Shown here: in pieces, positions 45,978 through 54,661 of the stretch | Position numbering within the stretch: the stretch's first letter is position 1 | Layout of the letters: every line of letters starts with the position of its first letter | From: Pseudoalteromonas gelatinilytica | GTDB taxonomy: Bacteria; Pseudomonadota; Gammaproteobacteria; Enterobacterales; Alteromonadaceae | Reading direction: 5' to 3' | DNA: 64,000 bases | Assembly: GCF_001641615.1 (NCBI RefSeq) | Contig: NZ_LRRU01000023.1 | Coordinates: forward strand, 245,768-309,767 | The notes under the pieces: generated by a model | Seen by the model: the letters and a program-made list of their open reading frames with translations, nothing else | Told to the model about the DNA's origin: nothing | Databases searched by the model: none | Made by a program: the position numbers and the translations under genes

Positions 45978-48233
45978 TTACTCGTTTACCACACTTTTAA
46001 GTGGGTTTACTGGCTTTGCATTGTCATCCAGTAAGTTCATATCAAAATCGAACTCATCAACACGAATCGCTTTTTCACGTTTCTTGTTGTAATCAATCAG
46101 TTTTGCATATTCTTCTTCGTTGATAACACTTGCAACAAGTGCATTATCAAGCGTTTCTGCAAAACGAACGCCCGGCTTAATAGTTTTAGCACGCAGAGCT
46201 TTTTTAACTTTCTTAAGTAAATCAAGGCACGCCATTTTCGCTTTGTACGCTTGCTCATTGATGTAATGACCATCACCTTCAATTGGTTTAACCAAGTGAG
46301 TGATTTGCGCTTTAAATGCGGTATCCATTTGCGCTTGAGTCGCAAGTTCACGGATTAAATCATCACTGATCTTAGGCATTTTCATTGAGTAGTTCATCGT
46401 AATGAAACGCATAAATTTACGAGTACCACTTGCAGGGAAGTTATCTAAGAACTTATGCAATGCTTCTTCAGCGCTTTGTAGTGCAAAGCGAGTCGCATAG
46501 TGGAAGTAAGGCGCAGCTTGCTCACGTTCACTGCTTGCTACTTTTTGCTCGTAGTATTTAATTGATGCCATCGCCGCATACAAGAAGCTCATTACGTCAC
46601 CTAAACGTGCAGATAACATTTCTGCTTGCTTAAGTTTGCCACCTAGTACCAATAACGAGAAGTCAGCGTAAACTGCAAGTTTTGCAGATAATTTATGCGC
46701 TGCTTTTTCGTATTCACGTACTTCTGGTAGTGACGATTTAGCACCCGCAGTAAACGGTAATACGCCTAAACGGAAAGCTCGTAAGCTATTAGCTACGCTG
46801 TAACCCACTGTTTTACGTAAGATGCTGTTGAATTCTTTATCTGCATTTTTGTCTTCGCTGTGGATAGACTCAACCATAGTTTGTAGGTAAGGGTGACAAC
46901 GCATTACACCTTGACCAAAAATCATAAGGTTACGAGTAAGAATGTTTGCACCTTCAACTGTGATTGCGATTGGTTGTGCAACATATCCACTTGCTAATGT
47001 ATTTTGCGGACCATTTTGAATTGCTTTACCTGCTTGAATATCCATTGCTGAATCAAGCACGTTACGACCAATTTCTGTCATGTGGTATTTAGCAATCGCA
47101 GTAACTACAGATGGTTTTAAGCCCATGCCTAAACCTTCTGTTGTTAGAACACGCATTGCTTCTTGAAGGTAAGTTTTACCTGCGATATCAGCAAGCTTCT
47201 CTTGGATACCTTCGAATTGACCAATCGCCAGACCAAACTGCTCACGTACTGCTGCGTACTCTGAAGCACCTTTAAATGCTACTTGTGATGAACTAACACC
47301 AAGTGCCGGTAACGAAATACCACGGCCTGCACCTAAACAGCTAACCAGCATTTGCCAGCCACGGCCGATGTTCTTTTGACCACCAATGATGAAGTCCATT
47401 GGTACAAATACTTTTTCACCGCGAGTCGTACCGTTGTAAAAACGGATGCCCATAGGATCATGACGATTACCAAGTTCAACACCTGGGTGATCTTTAGGAA
47501 TAAGCGCACAGGTAATACCTAGGTTTTCTTTGCCACCTAGTAAACCATTAGGGTCAACTACTTTAAATGCTAAACCTAATACTGTCGCAATTGGCGCAAG
47601 TGTGATGTAGCGTTTGTCCCAGGTAATTTCTAAACCTAACACTTCTTCGCCATTGAACTGACCACGTTTAACAACACCGATATCTGGAATGCCACCCGCA
47701 TCTGAACCCGCTTCTGGGCTAGTTAGTGCGAAACATGGAATATCACGACCATTTGCAAGACGTGGTAAGTAGTGATCTTGTTGCTCTTTAGTACCAAAGT
47801 GAAGTAATAGCTCACCTGGGCCTAATGAGTTAGGAACCATCACGGTTACCGCAACCGCAGAACTCTTAGTCGCGATAGTCGCAACAATTGTTGAGTTTGC
47901 ATAAGGGCTGAATTCTAAACCGCCGAATGATTTAGGAATGATAAGCGAGAAAAAACGCTCTTTTTTCAAGAAATCAAGAATGTAGTCAGGAAGATGAACA
48001 CCGTTTTGAATTTCAGAATCATCAATCATTGATAATAATTCTTTCACTGGGCCATCTAAGAATGCTTGCTCTTCAGCGCTCAGCTTAGCTGCTGGCACGT
48101 CACGAAGTGCATCGAAATCAGGTTTACCTTGGTAGATTGAACCTTCTAACCAAACATCACCCGCATCTAACGCTTCTTGTTCTGTAATTGAAATACTAGG
48201 TAATACTTTTTTTAATTTTGTACGTAAGCTCAT
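45978..48233 (-). CDS. fadE: Acyl-CoA dehydrogenase, FadE type
   Basis: 751 aa, the long bacterial FadE class (acyl-CoA dehydrogenase fused to a C-terminal DUF1974-type domain), somewhat shorter than E. coli FadE (814 aa) because N-terminal membrane helices are missing. FALTSPEAGSDAGGIPD is the FAD/substrate site, GRGISLPALGVSSSQVAF and the C-terminal NFPASGTRKFMRFITMNY are also typical. Catalyses the first step of fatty-acid beta-oxidation. A FadR-like operator lies upstream. Single gene. Confidence 0.93.
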   Translation of the reverse strand: MSLRTKLKKVLPSISITEQEALDAGDVWLEGSIYQGKPDFDALRDVPAAKLSAEEQAFLDGPVKELLSMIDDSEIQNGVHLPDYILDFLKKERFFSLIIPKSFGGLEFSPYANSTIVATIATKSSAVAVTVMVPNSLGPGELLLHFGTKEQQDHYLPRLANGRDIPCFALTSPEAGSDAGGIPDIGVVKRGQFNGEEVLGLEITWDKRYITLAPIATVLGLAFKVVDPNGLLGGKENLGITCALIPKDHPGVELGNRHDPMGIRFYNGTTRGEKVFVPMDFIIGGQKNIGRGWQMLVSCLGAGRGISLPALGVSSSQVAFKGASEYAAVREQFGLAIGQFEGIQEKLADIAGKTYLQEAMRVLTTEGLGMGLKPSVVTAIAKYHMTEIGRNVLDSAMDIQAGKAIQNGPQNTLASGYVAQPIAITVEGANILTRNLMIFGQGVMRCHPYLQTMVESIHSEDKNADKEFNSILRKTVGYSVANSLRAFRLGVLPFTAGAKSSLPEVREYEKAAHKLSAKLAVYADFSLLVLGGKLKQAEMLSARLGDVMSFLYAAMASIKYYEQKVASSEREQAAPYFHYATRFALQSAEEALHKFLDNFPASGTRKFMRFITMNYSMKMPKISDDLIRELATQAQMDTAFKAQITHLVKPIEGDGHYINEQAYKAKMACLDLLKKVKKALRAKTIKPGVRFAETLDNALVASVINEEEYAKLIDYNKKREKAIRVDEFDFDMNLLDDNAKPVNPLKSVVNE

Positions 48234-48293
48234 AATAAACTCATCCGACCAGATAGTAATACCTACATTACGTCATAAAACGAGCAATAGATC

Positions 48294-48310
48294 AATTGGT
48301 CCAACCAGTT
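48294..48310. promoter_or_regulatory. Candidate FadR operator upstream of fadE
   Basis: AATTGGTCCAACCAGTT is a near-perfect palindrome and close to the FadR consensus (AACTGGTCNGACCAGTT type). It lies 61-77 bases before the fadE start codon, suited to repression released by long-chain acyl-CoA. Confidence 0.6.
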
Positions 48311-48438
48311 TTTTTAACATTTTTTTATATTTATTTTTTCTTTGCACGCTAAGCACTTGAATACAATGGGTTTACACGTGTACGCTCAAACGCCTTTTTT
48401 TATCCCGAAATGGTTAACAACTAAAGGCTGAAAACAAA

Positions 48439-48462
48439 AAGCCCAACTAAAAAGTTGGGCTT
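48439..48462 (-). terminator. Rho-independent terminator after phospholipase D gene
   Basis: AAGCCCAACT-AAAA-AGTTGGGCTT; on the minus strand followed by TTTGTTTTC. Just beyond the stop at 48487. Confidence 0.85.
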
Positions 48463-48486
48463 AGGTATAAATACTGAAGGAATGGC

Positions 48487-50019
48487 TTATAGCTCATCTT
48501 CGATAGGGAATAACGAAATAAACCACACTTGAAAGCGTCGCCACGAAGACGTTTGTGGTTCTTCATCAAACTGCTCATTACTCACTGTGTCGAGCCAAAC
48601 TAAGTCATTATCTTTGAGCTCAACTTTCCAGGCATATTCAGGCATTTGCGTATCAACCCAATGGGCCAAAAAGCGGCTAAGCTTTTCGCTTTCGATTAAT
48701 ACGCCCATCTCGGTATTTAAATCAAGCGAGCGAGGGTCGAGGTTCATGGTGCCCACAAAAATCTTTTCATCATCAAAGGTCATGGTTTTTGCGTGTAAAC
48801 TTGCTTGTGATGACCCAGTTACTTTACGCCCCGCTTTGCGCTTAATGGCCATTAAGTCACTGGGTTTTAACTCCCACAGCTTAACCCCACCTTTTACGAG
48901 ATCTTCTCGGTACTTTTTATAACCAGCATGCACCGCGGATACATCAGTAGCTGCTAAAGAATTAGTCAGTACAGTGACATCAACGCCCTGCTTTGCCCAA
49001 TTGGTTAGTAATTTAACGCCCTGCTCACGAGGAATAAAGTAAGGCGACACAATAATTGCTTTTAGTTTCGGCTCACCCATTTCTTTAAATAACATTGGCG
49101 ACATATTGGCCGATTTTTCACTGACGTCGTTCATTACCTTATCGGGATGATCATAAAACAACACAGACTTTTGCCAATCGAATTCTATTTCATCGTGCAA
49201 TAAGCGTTTTACAAAGGCGCTTTCGCGTAACTGCTCAACGTAATTACTCTGCTGATTCTGCTCAACATAGGTCGATAAGGATTTAGTGATATCAATAAGT
49301 GATTGCTCATCACGTTCACCGTGCAAATCTTCAACAGGGTAAGACAGCTGATGATTCCAATATAAATCAAATGCTTTTGATGCCTCTGGCACAATTTCGC
49401 CAACACTCATAACATCTAAATCAATAAATTCAGAATGATCTTCAGCCGAGAAATACGCATTACCTATGTTGCGCCCACCGGTGATAAAAATCCGATTATC
49501 AACGATAAAGCTCTTGTTATGCATGCGTCTAGAAAGCTGGCTAAAGTTGGTAACAAAACCAAGCGCTCTAAAACGACGGTTAGGAAATGGATTAAATAAT
49601 CGAACTTCAATATTAGGGTGAACAGCCAGTGCAGCTAAATCAAGCTCACTGTCGGCTTGCGATAAGTCATCAAGCAACAAGCGAACTCTTACTCCCCTAT
49701 CTGCGGCTTTTAATAAAAAGGCCGTAAATAAAATGGTGGTTTGCTGTCTGTGGTATAAATAGTACTGCACATCAATGGTGTGCTCTGCAGAATCAATGAG
49801 TGCCAACCTAGCTACAAAGGCATCGACCCCATCTGCTAAAGGATAAAACCCTGATAACCCAGGATGATTATTACCCACTGCATCTCCTATGGTACTGGGT
49901 GTATCCGCTGCAATGGCATAGCTTGGTTGAATGGACTCTCGTGAAGGTAACTGCGCACAGCCCGCGGTGATTAAAATGAGTACTGCACAAAAAAGTGATT
50001 TTGAAGAGTCTATTATCAT
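48487..50019 (-). CDS. Phospholipase D family lipoprotein (cardiolipin synthase C-like)
   Basis: 510 aa. Lipoprotein signal with the lipobox LITAGC (Cys21). Two HKD motifs: HNKSFIVD (from His167) with the GGRNIGNAYF that follows, and HAKTMTFDDEKIFVGTMNLDPRS. This is the ClsC/YmdC type layout, which makes cardiolipin from two phospholipids; a phospholipase role is the alternative. The lipobox places it in the envelope, unlike ClsC of E. coli. Single gene. Confidence 0.85.
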   Translation of the reverse strand: MIIDSSKSLFCAVLILITAGCAQLPSRESIQPSYAIAADTPSTIGDAVGNNHPGLSGFYPLADGVDAFVARLALIDSAEHTIDVQYYLYHRQQTTILFTAFLLKAADRGVRVRLLLDDLSQADSELDLAALAVHPNIEVRLFNPFPNRRFRALGFVTNFSQLSRRMHNKSFIVDNRIFITGGRNIGNAYFSAEDHSEFIDLDVMSVGEIVPEASKAFDLYWNHQLSYPVEDLHGERDEQSLIDITKSLSTYVEQNQQSNYVEQLRESAFVKRLLHDEIEFDWQKSVLFYDHPDKVMNDVSEKSANMSPMLFKEMGEPKLKAIIVSPYFIPREQGVKLLTNWAKQGVDVTVLTNSLAATDVSAVHAGYKKYREDLVKGGVKLWELKPSDLMAIKRKAGRKVTGSSQASLHAKTMTFDDEKIFVGTMNLDPRSLDLNTEMGVLIESEKLSRFLAHWVDTQMPEYAWKVELKDNDLVWLDTVSNEQFDEEPQTSSWRRFQVWFISLFPIEDEL

Positions 50020-50141
50020 GGCTTCCTACCAATGACCGTGTGATACACGTATCTGCTTTGTTATAACCCTAATAAATGAAGGGGTTAAAAGCAAATAAAA
50101 ACTCGTAAGTATGGGGATAAATTAGAAGAATTAAACGAAGG

Positions 50142-50192
50142 AAAAATTGTTAAGCACGCATGCTTAAGAGCAAGTAATTAAGCTACTTGCTC
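50142..50192 (-). terminator. Double hairpin terminator at the end of bfd
   Basis: GAGCAAGTA/TACTTGCTC (50168-50176 with 50184-50192) overlaps the bfd stop; a second stem TTAAGCA/TGCTTAA (50150-50156 with 50161-50167) follows, then CAATTTTT on the minus strand. Confidence 0.65.
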
Positions 50193-50372
50193 AGTGATAT
50201 CTGCAATTTCGATCAGTTTGCGATTAAGTATTTTTTTACAACAACCACAACACTTGCCGCACTGGCTACCCACTTGCAGCTCTTTAGATAAATCGCGCAT
50301 CGTCATAGCGCCATCATCAATTGTTTGTTCGATTTTTTTATCAGTCACACCATGACATAAACAGATATACAT
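50178..50372 (-). CDS. bfd: Bacterioferritin-associated ferredoxin
   Basis: 64 aa with the [2Fe-2S] Cys set of Bfd: Cys4, Cys6 (MYICLCHGVTDKKI), Cys38 and Cys41 (GSQCGKCC). Bfd reduces bacterioferritin to release iron. No bacterioferritin gene lies nearby, which is common. The C-terminal region has extra cysteines (CCGCCKKI). Single gene; last recognisable housekeeping gene before the accessory region. Confidence 0.92.
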   Translation of the reverse strand: MYICLCHGVTDKKIEQTIDDGAMTMRDLSKELQVGSQCGKCCGCCKKILNRKLIEIADITEQVA

Positions 50373-50636
50373 GAATGCAAACCACTCTCATTTCTCTTGA
50401 TGGTCAGCATATTAATCTAAACGGTAATAGTTCGCAATAGTGTTATAGGCAATATTTGCATAACTTTTATACCGAAATTTCCTAAATGGCACACAACTAA
50501 AAATTTTCCCTTACGATTTGGGCAGTTAGTTAAAGGCGGCTAAAGAAAAAATTTTAAACTTTTTTGAGGGGTAGTTAGTGTTGCAGTTGAATGAAAAGAT
50601 CAATCATAGGCTATCGAGTAATGTGAGGCTCAGCTT

Positions 50637-50804
50637 ATGAACACCACAGTAAAAGATTGGTATATTGTTACAGTTATGGATGTTAAGGCTCAGCAGATAA
50701 TAACAGCAAGCAACTCTTGCTACGTTCTCAAGGGATGCGGAAAACGAGCTGTTATCGATTTAGACGATTTCGAAATGCTTCGCCACGGATTTTCGCCAGA
50801 GTAA
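50637..50804 (+). CDS. Short hypothetical protein at edge of accessory region
   Basis: 55 aa (MNTTVKDWYIVTVMDVKAQQ...GFSPE), no recognised domain; composition is normal for a protein (VLKGCGKRAVIDLDDFEMLRHG). No clear Shine-Dalgarno apart from GTGAGG upstream. It could be a phage-like remnant or a real small gene. Confidence 0.4.
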   Translation: MNTTVKDWYIVTVMDVKAQQIITASNSCYVLKGCGKRAVIDLDDFEMLRHGFSPE

Positions 50805-50887
50805 ATTAGGGGGTTATAAAGCTCATCGCTTCTTTTAGCCCATTAGCTTTGCCACCAAGCGGGTTTTCATCGATCAACCACTACTAA

Positions 50888-51139
50888 GTTGGAGCAAATA
50901 ATGCCGAATGCTCGGCCTGCTGCAAAAAGCATGTCGATATTAGAACTGAGATAATTGCACCATCACCAGATAGACCTAACGCTATTCGCAAGAAAATTAT
51001 CTTTCGATGCGAAGAGCATCACGATTGCGATGTCTATGAGATTGAAAAGCTTGCGCTTGTCAAAAGGTGTTTTCAAAATCTAGACGAAAATGACCTTGTT
51101 GATGGCGAAACATTTTTTAATCAATTGGACTCTGAATAG
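50888..51139 (+). pseudogene. Frame fragment of unknown small protein, start lost
   Basis: An 83-residue open frame with protein-like sequence (AECSACCKKHVDIRTEI, RPNAIRKKIIFRCEEHHDCD, FFNQLDSE at the end) but no start codon in frame. A well-placed GGAG and ATG (50901) lie in another frame and stop after 17 codons, so a frameshift is likely. Its last residues recur as D-C-E-T-F-F-K-Q-F-D-S-E at two other places (53788-53824, 59359-59396). Confidence 0.45.
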
Positions 51140-51244
51140 ATATAGCAGCGTCTGTCTGCTTTGGCACCAAACCAAAGGAAGCGAAGCGCCAACTTCAAAA
51201 GTTAAACGCCAGATAAAAGAAAACCAGCTCCCGCTGGCTTTCTT
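51101..51244 (+). repeat. Tail repeat copy T1 (gene end plus terminator)
   Basis: Comprises the last codons ...ETFFNQLDSE-stop, a spacer with CTTTGGCACCAAACCAAAGG, and a hairpin AACCAGC-TCCC-GCTGGCTT with T run (51221-51243). The same order occurs at 53785-53969 and 59354-59535. T1 is the most divergent copy. Confidence 0.6.
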
Positions 51245-51478
51245 ATCCCCGTCATAACTCAGATAAATAATTTGGTAAAAACTATGACGATAATTTTGTA
51301 AACAACACTACTGACCCCATTGGTTCTACTGACCCCAGAAGTTTAGACCTCAGTTACAGCTCCTAGCAGCAGGTCATCCAGTGAACTTGCATATCTAGTC
51401 CTTTTCTCCAACGTTTATCCTCCTTGTCCTTATAACTAAAATTTGTTCCAACTATTTCAATTCGAAATTAACCACGGG
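51245..51478. other. Intergenic stretch with two isolated repeat-end motifs
   Basis: No ORF seen. TGGGGTCAGTAG occurs twice on the minus strand (51312-51323 and 51330-51341 region), resembling the outer end of the accessory-region repeat (GGGGTCAGG). Probably a remnant of a lost repeat copy at the left border of the array. Confidence 0.35.
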
Positions 51479-52030
51479 TCAATCAATCGCAACTCTTTCA
51501 GTTTTAATAGTCTTAACTGTTTTTCCACTTGTAATAACTTCGACTAGGTGAGTTTTGTTTCCTAACTTAGCGAAAACATTAAAATGTCTATTTAGTAAAC
51601 ATTGTTGATTTAATTCAACATGGATGTGTTTTAATTCATGCATAGACTGTAGTGGTTCCTTGCTTTCTAGGGTAGACAAATCAAATTCAATCTTATTGCT
51701 GGAGCGATTAAATCCACCTTCTATTACCCCTAATGCCATCAGTAAGCTCATTGCATAATTTACTTGCTCATCCGATATGCTAGGTCCTAACGTAATAACC
51801 TTTGCTTGACTATCTTCGCTATTACGACAATATGATTCTGAATAAATTTTCTTTTCTAACGTAGTTTTATTTTCGAACGAAAAAATTTCATACCCTTTGC
51901 ACCATCCGTCAGTTGTCAGTGATGGTGCAATATTTTTTACAAAAACTTCTTTTTCACTACTTTTTGTAATAGGTGATGCAAGAAGTAAATTAACAGTAAC
52001 AACATAACTTATTAAATTTATTAGCTTCAT
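51479..52030 (-). CDS. Exported protein, likely immunity partner of Rhs-metzincin toxin
   Basis: 183 aa with signal peptide (MKLINLISYVVTVNLLLASPITKS). Paired cysteines in the mature part (DGWCKGYE, SYCRNSEDS, NQQCLLNRH). No known domain. The ATG overlaps the stop of the Rhs gene as TAATG, so the two are translated together. In Rhs/CDI-type loci the gene directly after the toxin end encodes its immunity protein; a periplasmic immunity protein fits a secreted protease toxin. Function is inferred from position only. Confidence 0.6.
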   Translation of the reverse strand: MKLINLISYVVTVNLLLASPITKSSEKEVFVKNIAPSLTTDGWCKGYEIFSFENKTTLEKKIYSESYCRNSEDSQAKVITLGPSISDEQVNYAMSLLMALGVIEGGFNRSSNKIEFDLSTLESKEPLQSMHELKHIHVELNQQCLLNRHFNVFAKLGNKTHLVEVITSGKTVKTIKTERVAID

Positions 52031-53688
52031 TAGTAATTCTCGAACAAGGTTTTTATAGTCGAGTAGCTAGGGTTTCTAATTGAACCACCACCGCCTCCTG
52101 AGGACATTAGTTGGTTAGTGCCAATATGGTCGAACCCAAGGACGTGGCCAAATTCGTGACCAGCTGTATATTTCCCACTGTATTGTTTGCTATACCACAT
52201 TTTATTTCCTCCTTGTAACGCTATTCCACGTATAAGACGAAGTTGTCTATTTTCGTTTAAACTATAGCCACACTTTGCACACGCTAAAACTGAAATGTCG
52301 CCACCTGACTCTACTATTTGTAGATCGACAGTTAATGACAGCTGTTTACCATTATCATCTGAATATGTCCCGGTCCATTGTGATTCTATAGCAGACACAT
52401 AAGAATCAAGATCTGCAGCGCTAATTTCAGCACTACCGCTAATTGTTGCAACAATACTCATTGAAGTGCCATCTTCACTTTTCGTTATTTTTGAAGCTAA
52501 CTTTGTGTTTTTAATAAATTCATCAACATCTTCTACTGAGTTAGAATCAAACTTTTTACCAGATGAAAACTCTCCTTTGAAGCCCGCTTCAACAGCAGTT
52601 GCAAATGCCGCACTAGTAGCACCATTAGCAAATTTTCCACCCGTTATTTTTGAAACAGTTCCTCCTATTACTGCCGAAGCTAATATTCTTAACGGTACAT
52701 TACCTATTCCACCTGCGGCACCTCCAGCACCCGCCGCAATGAAACCATGCCCAAAATTCCCCCCTAGGGCTTTATTTGCTAGCCCTCCTATAATTCCCCT
52801 CGCAATAAAGGCTCCGGGGTTCATTCCTCCCGGACTAATTGCAGAAGCAACAAATCCGATAGCAGCGGCTTTCAAGCTCCCCGTCACAGCATAAGTCACG
52901 GCAGCATTAAATACTGCACTACACCATACTTGGCATCCGGGTATGAAATTAAGTGCAATACTGATAAACGATGAAAGCCATTTATTCTTGCCTATAGCTT
53001 TGAAAAGGGCCTTGAAAAAATATCCAGATGGATCTGTATAACTCATCGGGTTATTCAACACATAAGAATAACGGTTATAACTCTGTGAATTACCCGGCGC
53101 TTGAACATGCGGATCCGCCTGCAAGAACCTACCCAGCGTCGGATCGTAGATCCGACCGTTCATATGGATAATACCTAAATCCGAAATTTCTTTATGACCT
53201 GTATAACCTTTACTTTCCACGGGGCTTTGTTGATTCAACAAAAAAACTAATGAGCTACTAGTATAGAACCGATTTTGTTTCCCCCACGCATCATAGTTTA
53301 TGTGCTGAACAACGCTGCCATTCGCGTCTATTACCGTCACGGTAGAGCCTAGATGGTCCTTATGCGTATATAAAGTTTTACTTTGCTTAGCATCAGTACT
53401 GTCAATTACTACAGTATTCCCAACATAGTATTTGTGTTCAACATTTCCTGAAGGCAATGTTAAACGCTCATATAGCCCTTTGAGATATAATGTTTCCACA
53501 CATGGGTCAGGTCTTGCCTTTTGCAACAATCTTACTAACACGCGAATAGTGTAATTGAAAATAATCACCCAACTCATTTCTTTGCTCAACAAAGTAAGCA
53601 AACTTTCACCTTGATGTTGCTTTAGATTTTCCAAATTGAACGAACATTTTGTCGATTTAAAGCCATTCTGGAGCTTGTGCTTGCCCAT
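52030..53688 (-). CDS. 5'-truncated Rhs protein with C-terminal metzincin protease domain
   Basis: 552-codon open frame, but its first ~62 residues are translated from repeat R1, so the true Rhs part starts near 53503. Then come Rhs/YD elements (HKDHLGSTVTVIDANG), the Rhs core (GRIYDPTLGRFLQADP, SYNRYSYVLNNPMSYTDPSG), a glycine/alanine-rich hydrophobic stretch (~200-330) and a C-terminal domain with HEFGHVLGFDH (511-521), the zinc motif HExxHxxGxxH, and a possible Met-turn at LMS (Met528). This is an Rhs toxin tail whose toxin domain is a zinc peptidase. The usual >1000-residue Rhs shell is missing; the start is uncertain and expression doubtful. Confidence 0.7.
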   Translation of the reverse strand: MGKHKLQNGFKSTKCSFNLENLKQHQGESLLTLLSKEMSWVIIFNYTIRVLVRLLQKARPDPCVETLYLKGLYERLTLPSGNVEHKYYVGNTVVIDSTDAKQSKTLYTHKDHLGSTVTVIDANGSVVQHINYDAWGKQNRFYTSSSLVFLLNQQSPVESKGYTGHKEISDLGIIHMNGRIYDPTLGRFLQADPHVQAPGNSQSYNRYSYVLNNPMSYTDPSGYFFKALFKAIGKNKWLSSFISIALNFIPGCQVWCSAVFNAAVTYAVTGSLKAAAIGFVASAISPGGMNPGAFIARGIIGGLANKALGGNFGHGFIAAGAGGAAGGIGNVPLRILASAVIGGTVSKITGGKFANGATSAAFATAVEAGFKGEFSSGKKFDSNSVEDVDEFIKNTKLASKITKSEDGTSMSIVATISGSAEISAADLDSYVSAIESQWTGTYSDDNGKQLSLTVDLQIVESGGDISVLACAKCGYSLNENRQLRLIRGIALQGGNKMWYSKQYSGKYTAGHEFGHVLGFDHIGTNQLMSSGGGGGSIRNPSYSTIKTLFENY

Positions 53689-53773
53689 CGTAAAATGCCC
53701 AACACGTTAAGAATTTCTATTAAACATTGCTTATATATGACATTGGACTAGCTAAAAAGAAATACCTGCCCCT
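53503..53773 (-). mobile_element. Repeat R1: RAYT-derived MITE-like element
   Basis: About 270 bases. Left end GGGTCAGGTCTTGCCTTTTGC, right end AAAAAGAAATACCTGCCCCTG, near-inverted copies of each other. On the minus strand one frame reads AYFVEQRNELGDYFQLHYSR and then VSKIVAKGKT-stop, resembling the C-terminal helix-turn-helix of a RAYT (IS200-like) transposase. Joined directly to tail repeat T2. Confidence 0.7.
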
Positions 53774-53784
53774 GTTTATTTACT

Positions 53785-53969
53785 TTGATTGCGAGACATT
53801 TTTTAAGCAATTTGACTCTGAATAGATAGAATTAAATCTGCTCGCTTTGACACCAAGCGGATATTAAGCGATTTAAAATCTTCGCCTCCCTTGGCACCAA
53901 CCCAAAGGAAGCGAAGCACGAAGCGCTAAACGCCAGATAAAAGAAAACCAGCTCACGCTGGCTTTCTTC
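53785..53969 (+). repeat. Tail repeat copy T2
   Basis: Directly after R1: ...ACATTTTTTAAGCAATTTGACTC...TAG, the spacer with GCTTTGACACCAAGCGG and a terminator hairpin AACCAGC-TCAC-GCTGGCTT (53946-53964). Almost identical to T3, which follows R6, so R+T forms a duplicated unit of about 470 bases. The 325 bases between the Rhs frame and the next gene are fully accounted for by R1 and T2. Confidence 0.65.
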
Positions 53970-54013
53970 TGCACGGTTTAGGTTATTCCCAAACCACTGA
54001 AGCGGCAGATTAC

Positions 54014-54661
54014 TTATCTACTAAAAGCTTTAAACTCTATTGGAGCAAAATAGAGCCAGTAACCATGCTGAGCATCTGAACCTTCATGCTTAAAGCTAAT
54101 AAATAATTTAAATTTATCTCTAGGGCAACCAACAAACCGCTCTGTTTCTAAAGCTAAACTTAAAGCCCCTGAGTTTTTCTTTAATTCTTGATAATTGTTG
54201 CTCTCCCACAAAGCCAAAATTTCATTTTTAGCTAATTCTGTTCTTCTTAATTTGGTCAAAAGCGAGTGGTTATTACTACTGAAATAAGTCTCTTTTTGAT
54301 CTAATGAAAAGACAGACTTTATAGCAACTTTATCTTCTTTCTCAGTAACGAAATATGATTTTTCAAAGTCAATTAGAGTATCTGTATTGGACCAGAACTG
54401 GATGAAAAACTTACTCTGATTCGTTGAGCAGTGTTTTGTTCCAAAAGTTAATGATTCCCATGAATCTGGGTGTATCTTAACCAACACTCCATCTTGAAAG
54501 TCAACTATTGGCCAAAGGTCTTTCCATTCGTCTTTATAGCCTACCTTTTGGTAAGAAATAGGCGACAATGAATATGTATTAACAATATTTACATGTTGAC
54601 TAGTTGTACAGCCAACTAATCCAATAAGCACAACAGAGAATGTTAATATCTTCTTAACCAT
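54014..54661 (-). CDS. Lipoprotein, likely immunity partner of the orphan tail upstream
   Basis: 215 aa from the ATG at 54661 (GTG at 54673 possible). Lipobox in MVKKILTFSVVLIGLVGCTTS. No known domain; three Cys in the mature part. It overlaps the stop of the truncated toxin-tail frame by eight bases, the usual toxin-immunity layout. Downstream of it lies tail repeat T2. Confidence 0.6.
   Translation of the reverse strand: MVKKILTFSVVLIGLVGCTTSQHVNIVNTYSLSPISYQKVGYKDEWKDLWPIVDFQDGVLVKIHPDSWESLTFGTKHCSTNQSKFFIQFWSNTDTLIDFEKSYFVTEKEDKVAIKSVFSLDQKETYFSSNNHSLLTKLRRTELAKNEILALWESNNYQELKKNSGALSLALETERFVGCPRDKFKLFISFKHEGSDAQHGYWLYFAPIEFKAFSR

Noticed and set aside
50377..50395. Fur box before bfd
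   Set aside because: About 11 of 19 matches and it overlaps the expected ribosome binding region; too weak to list.
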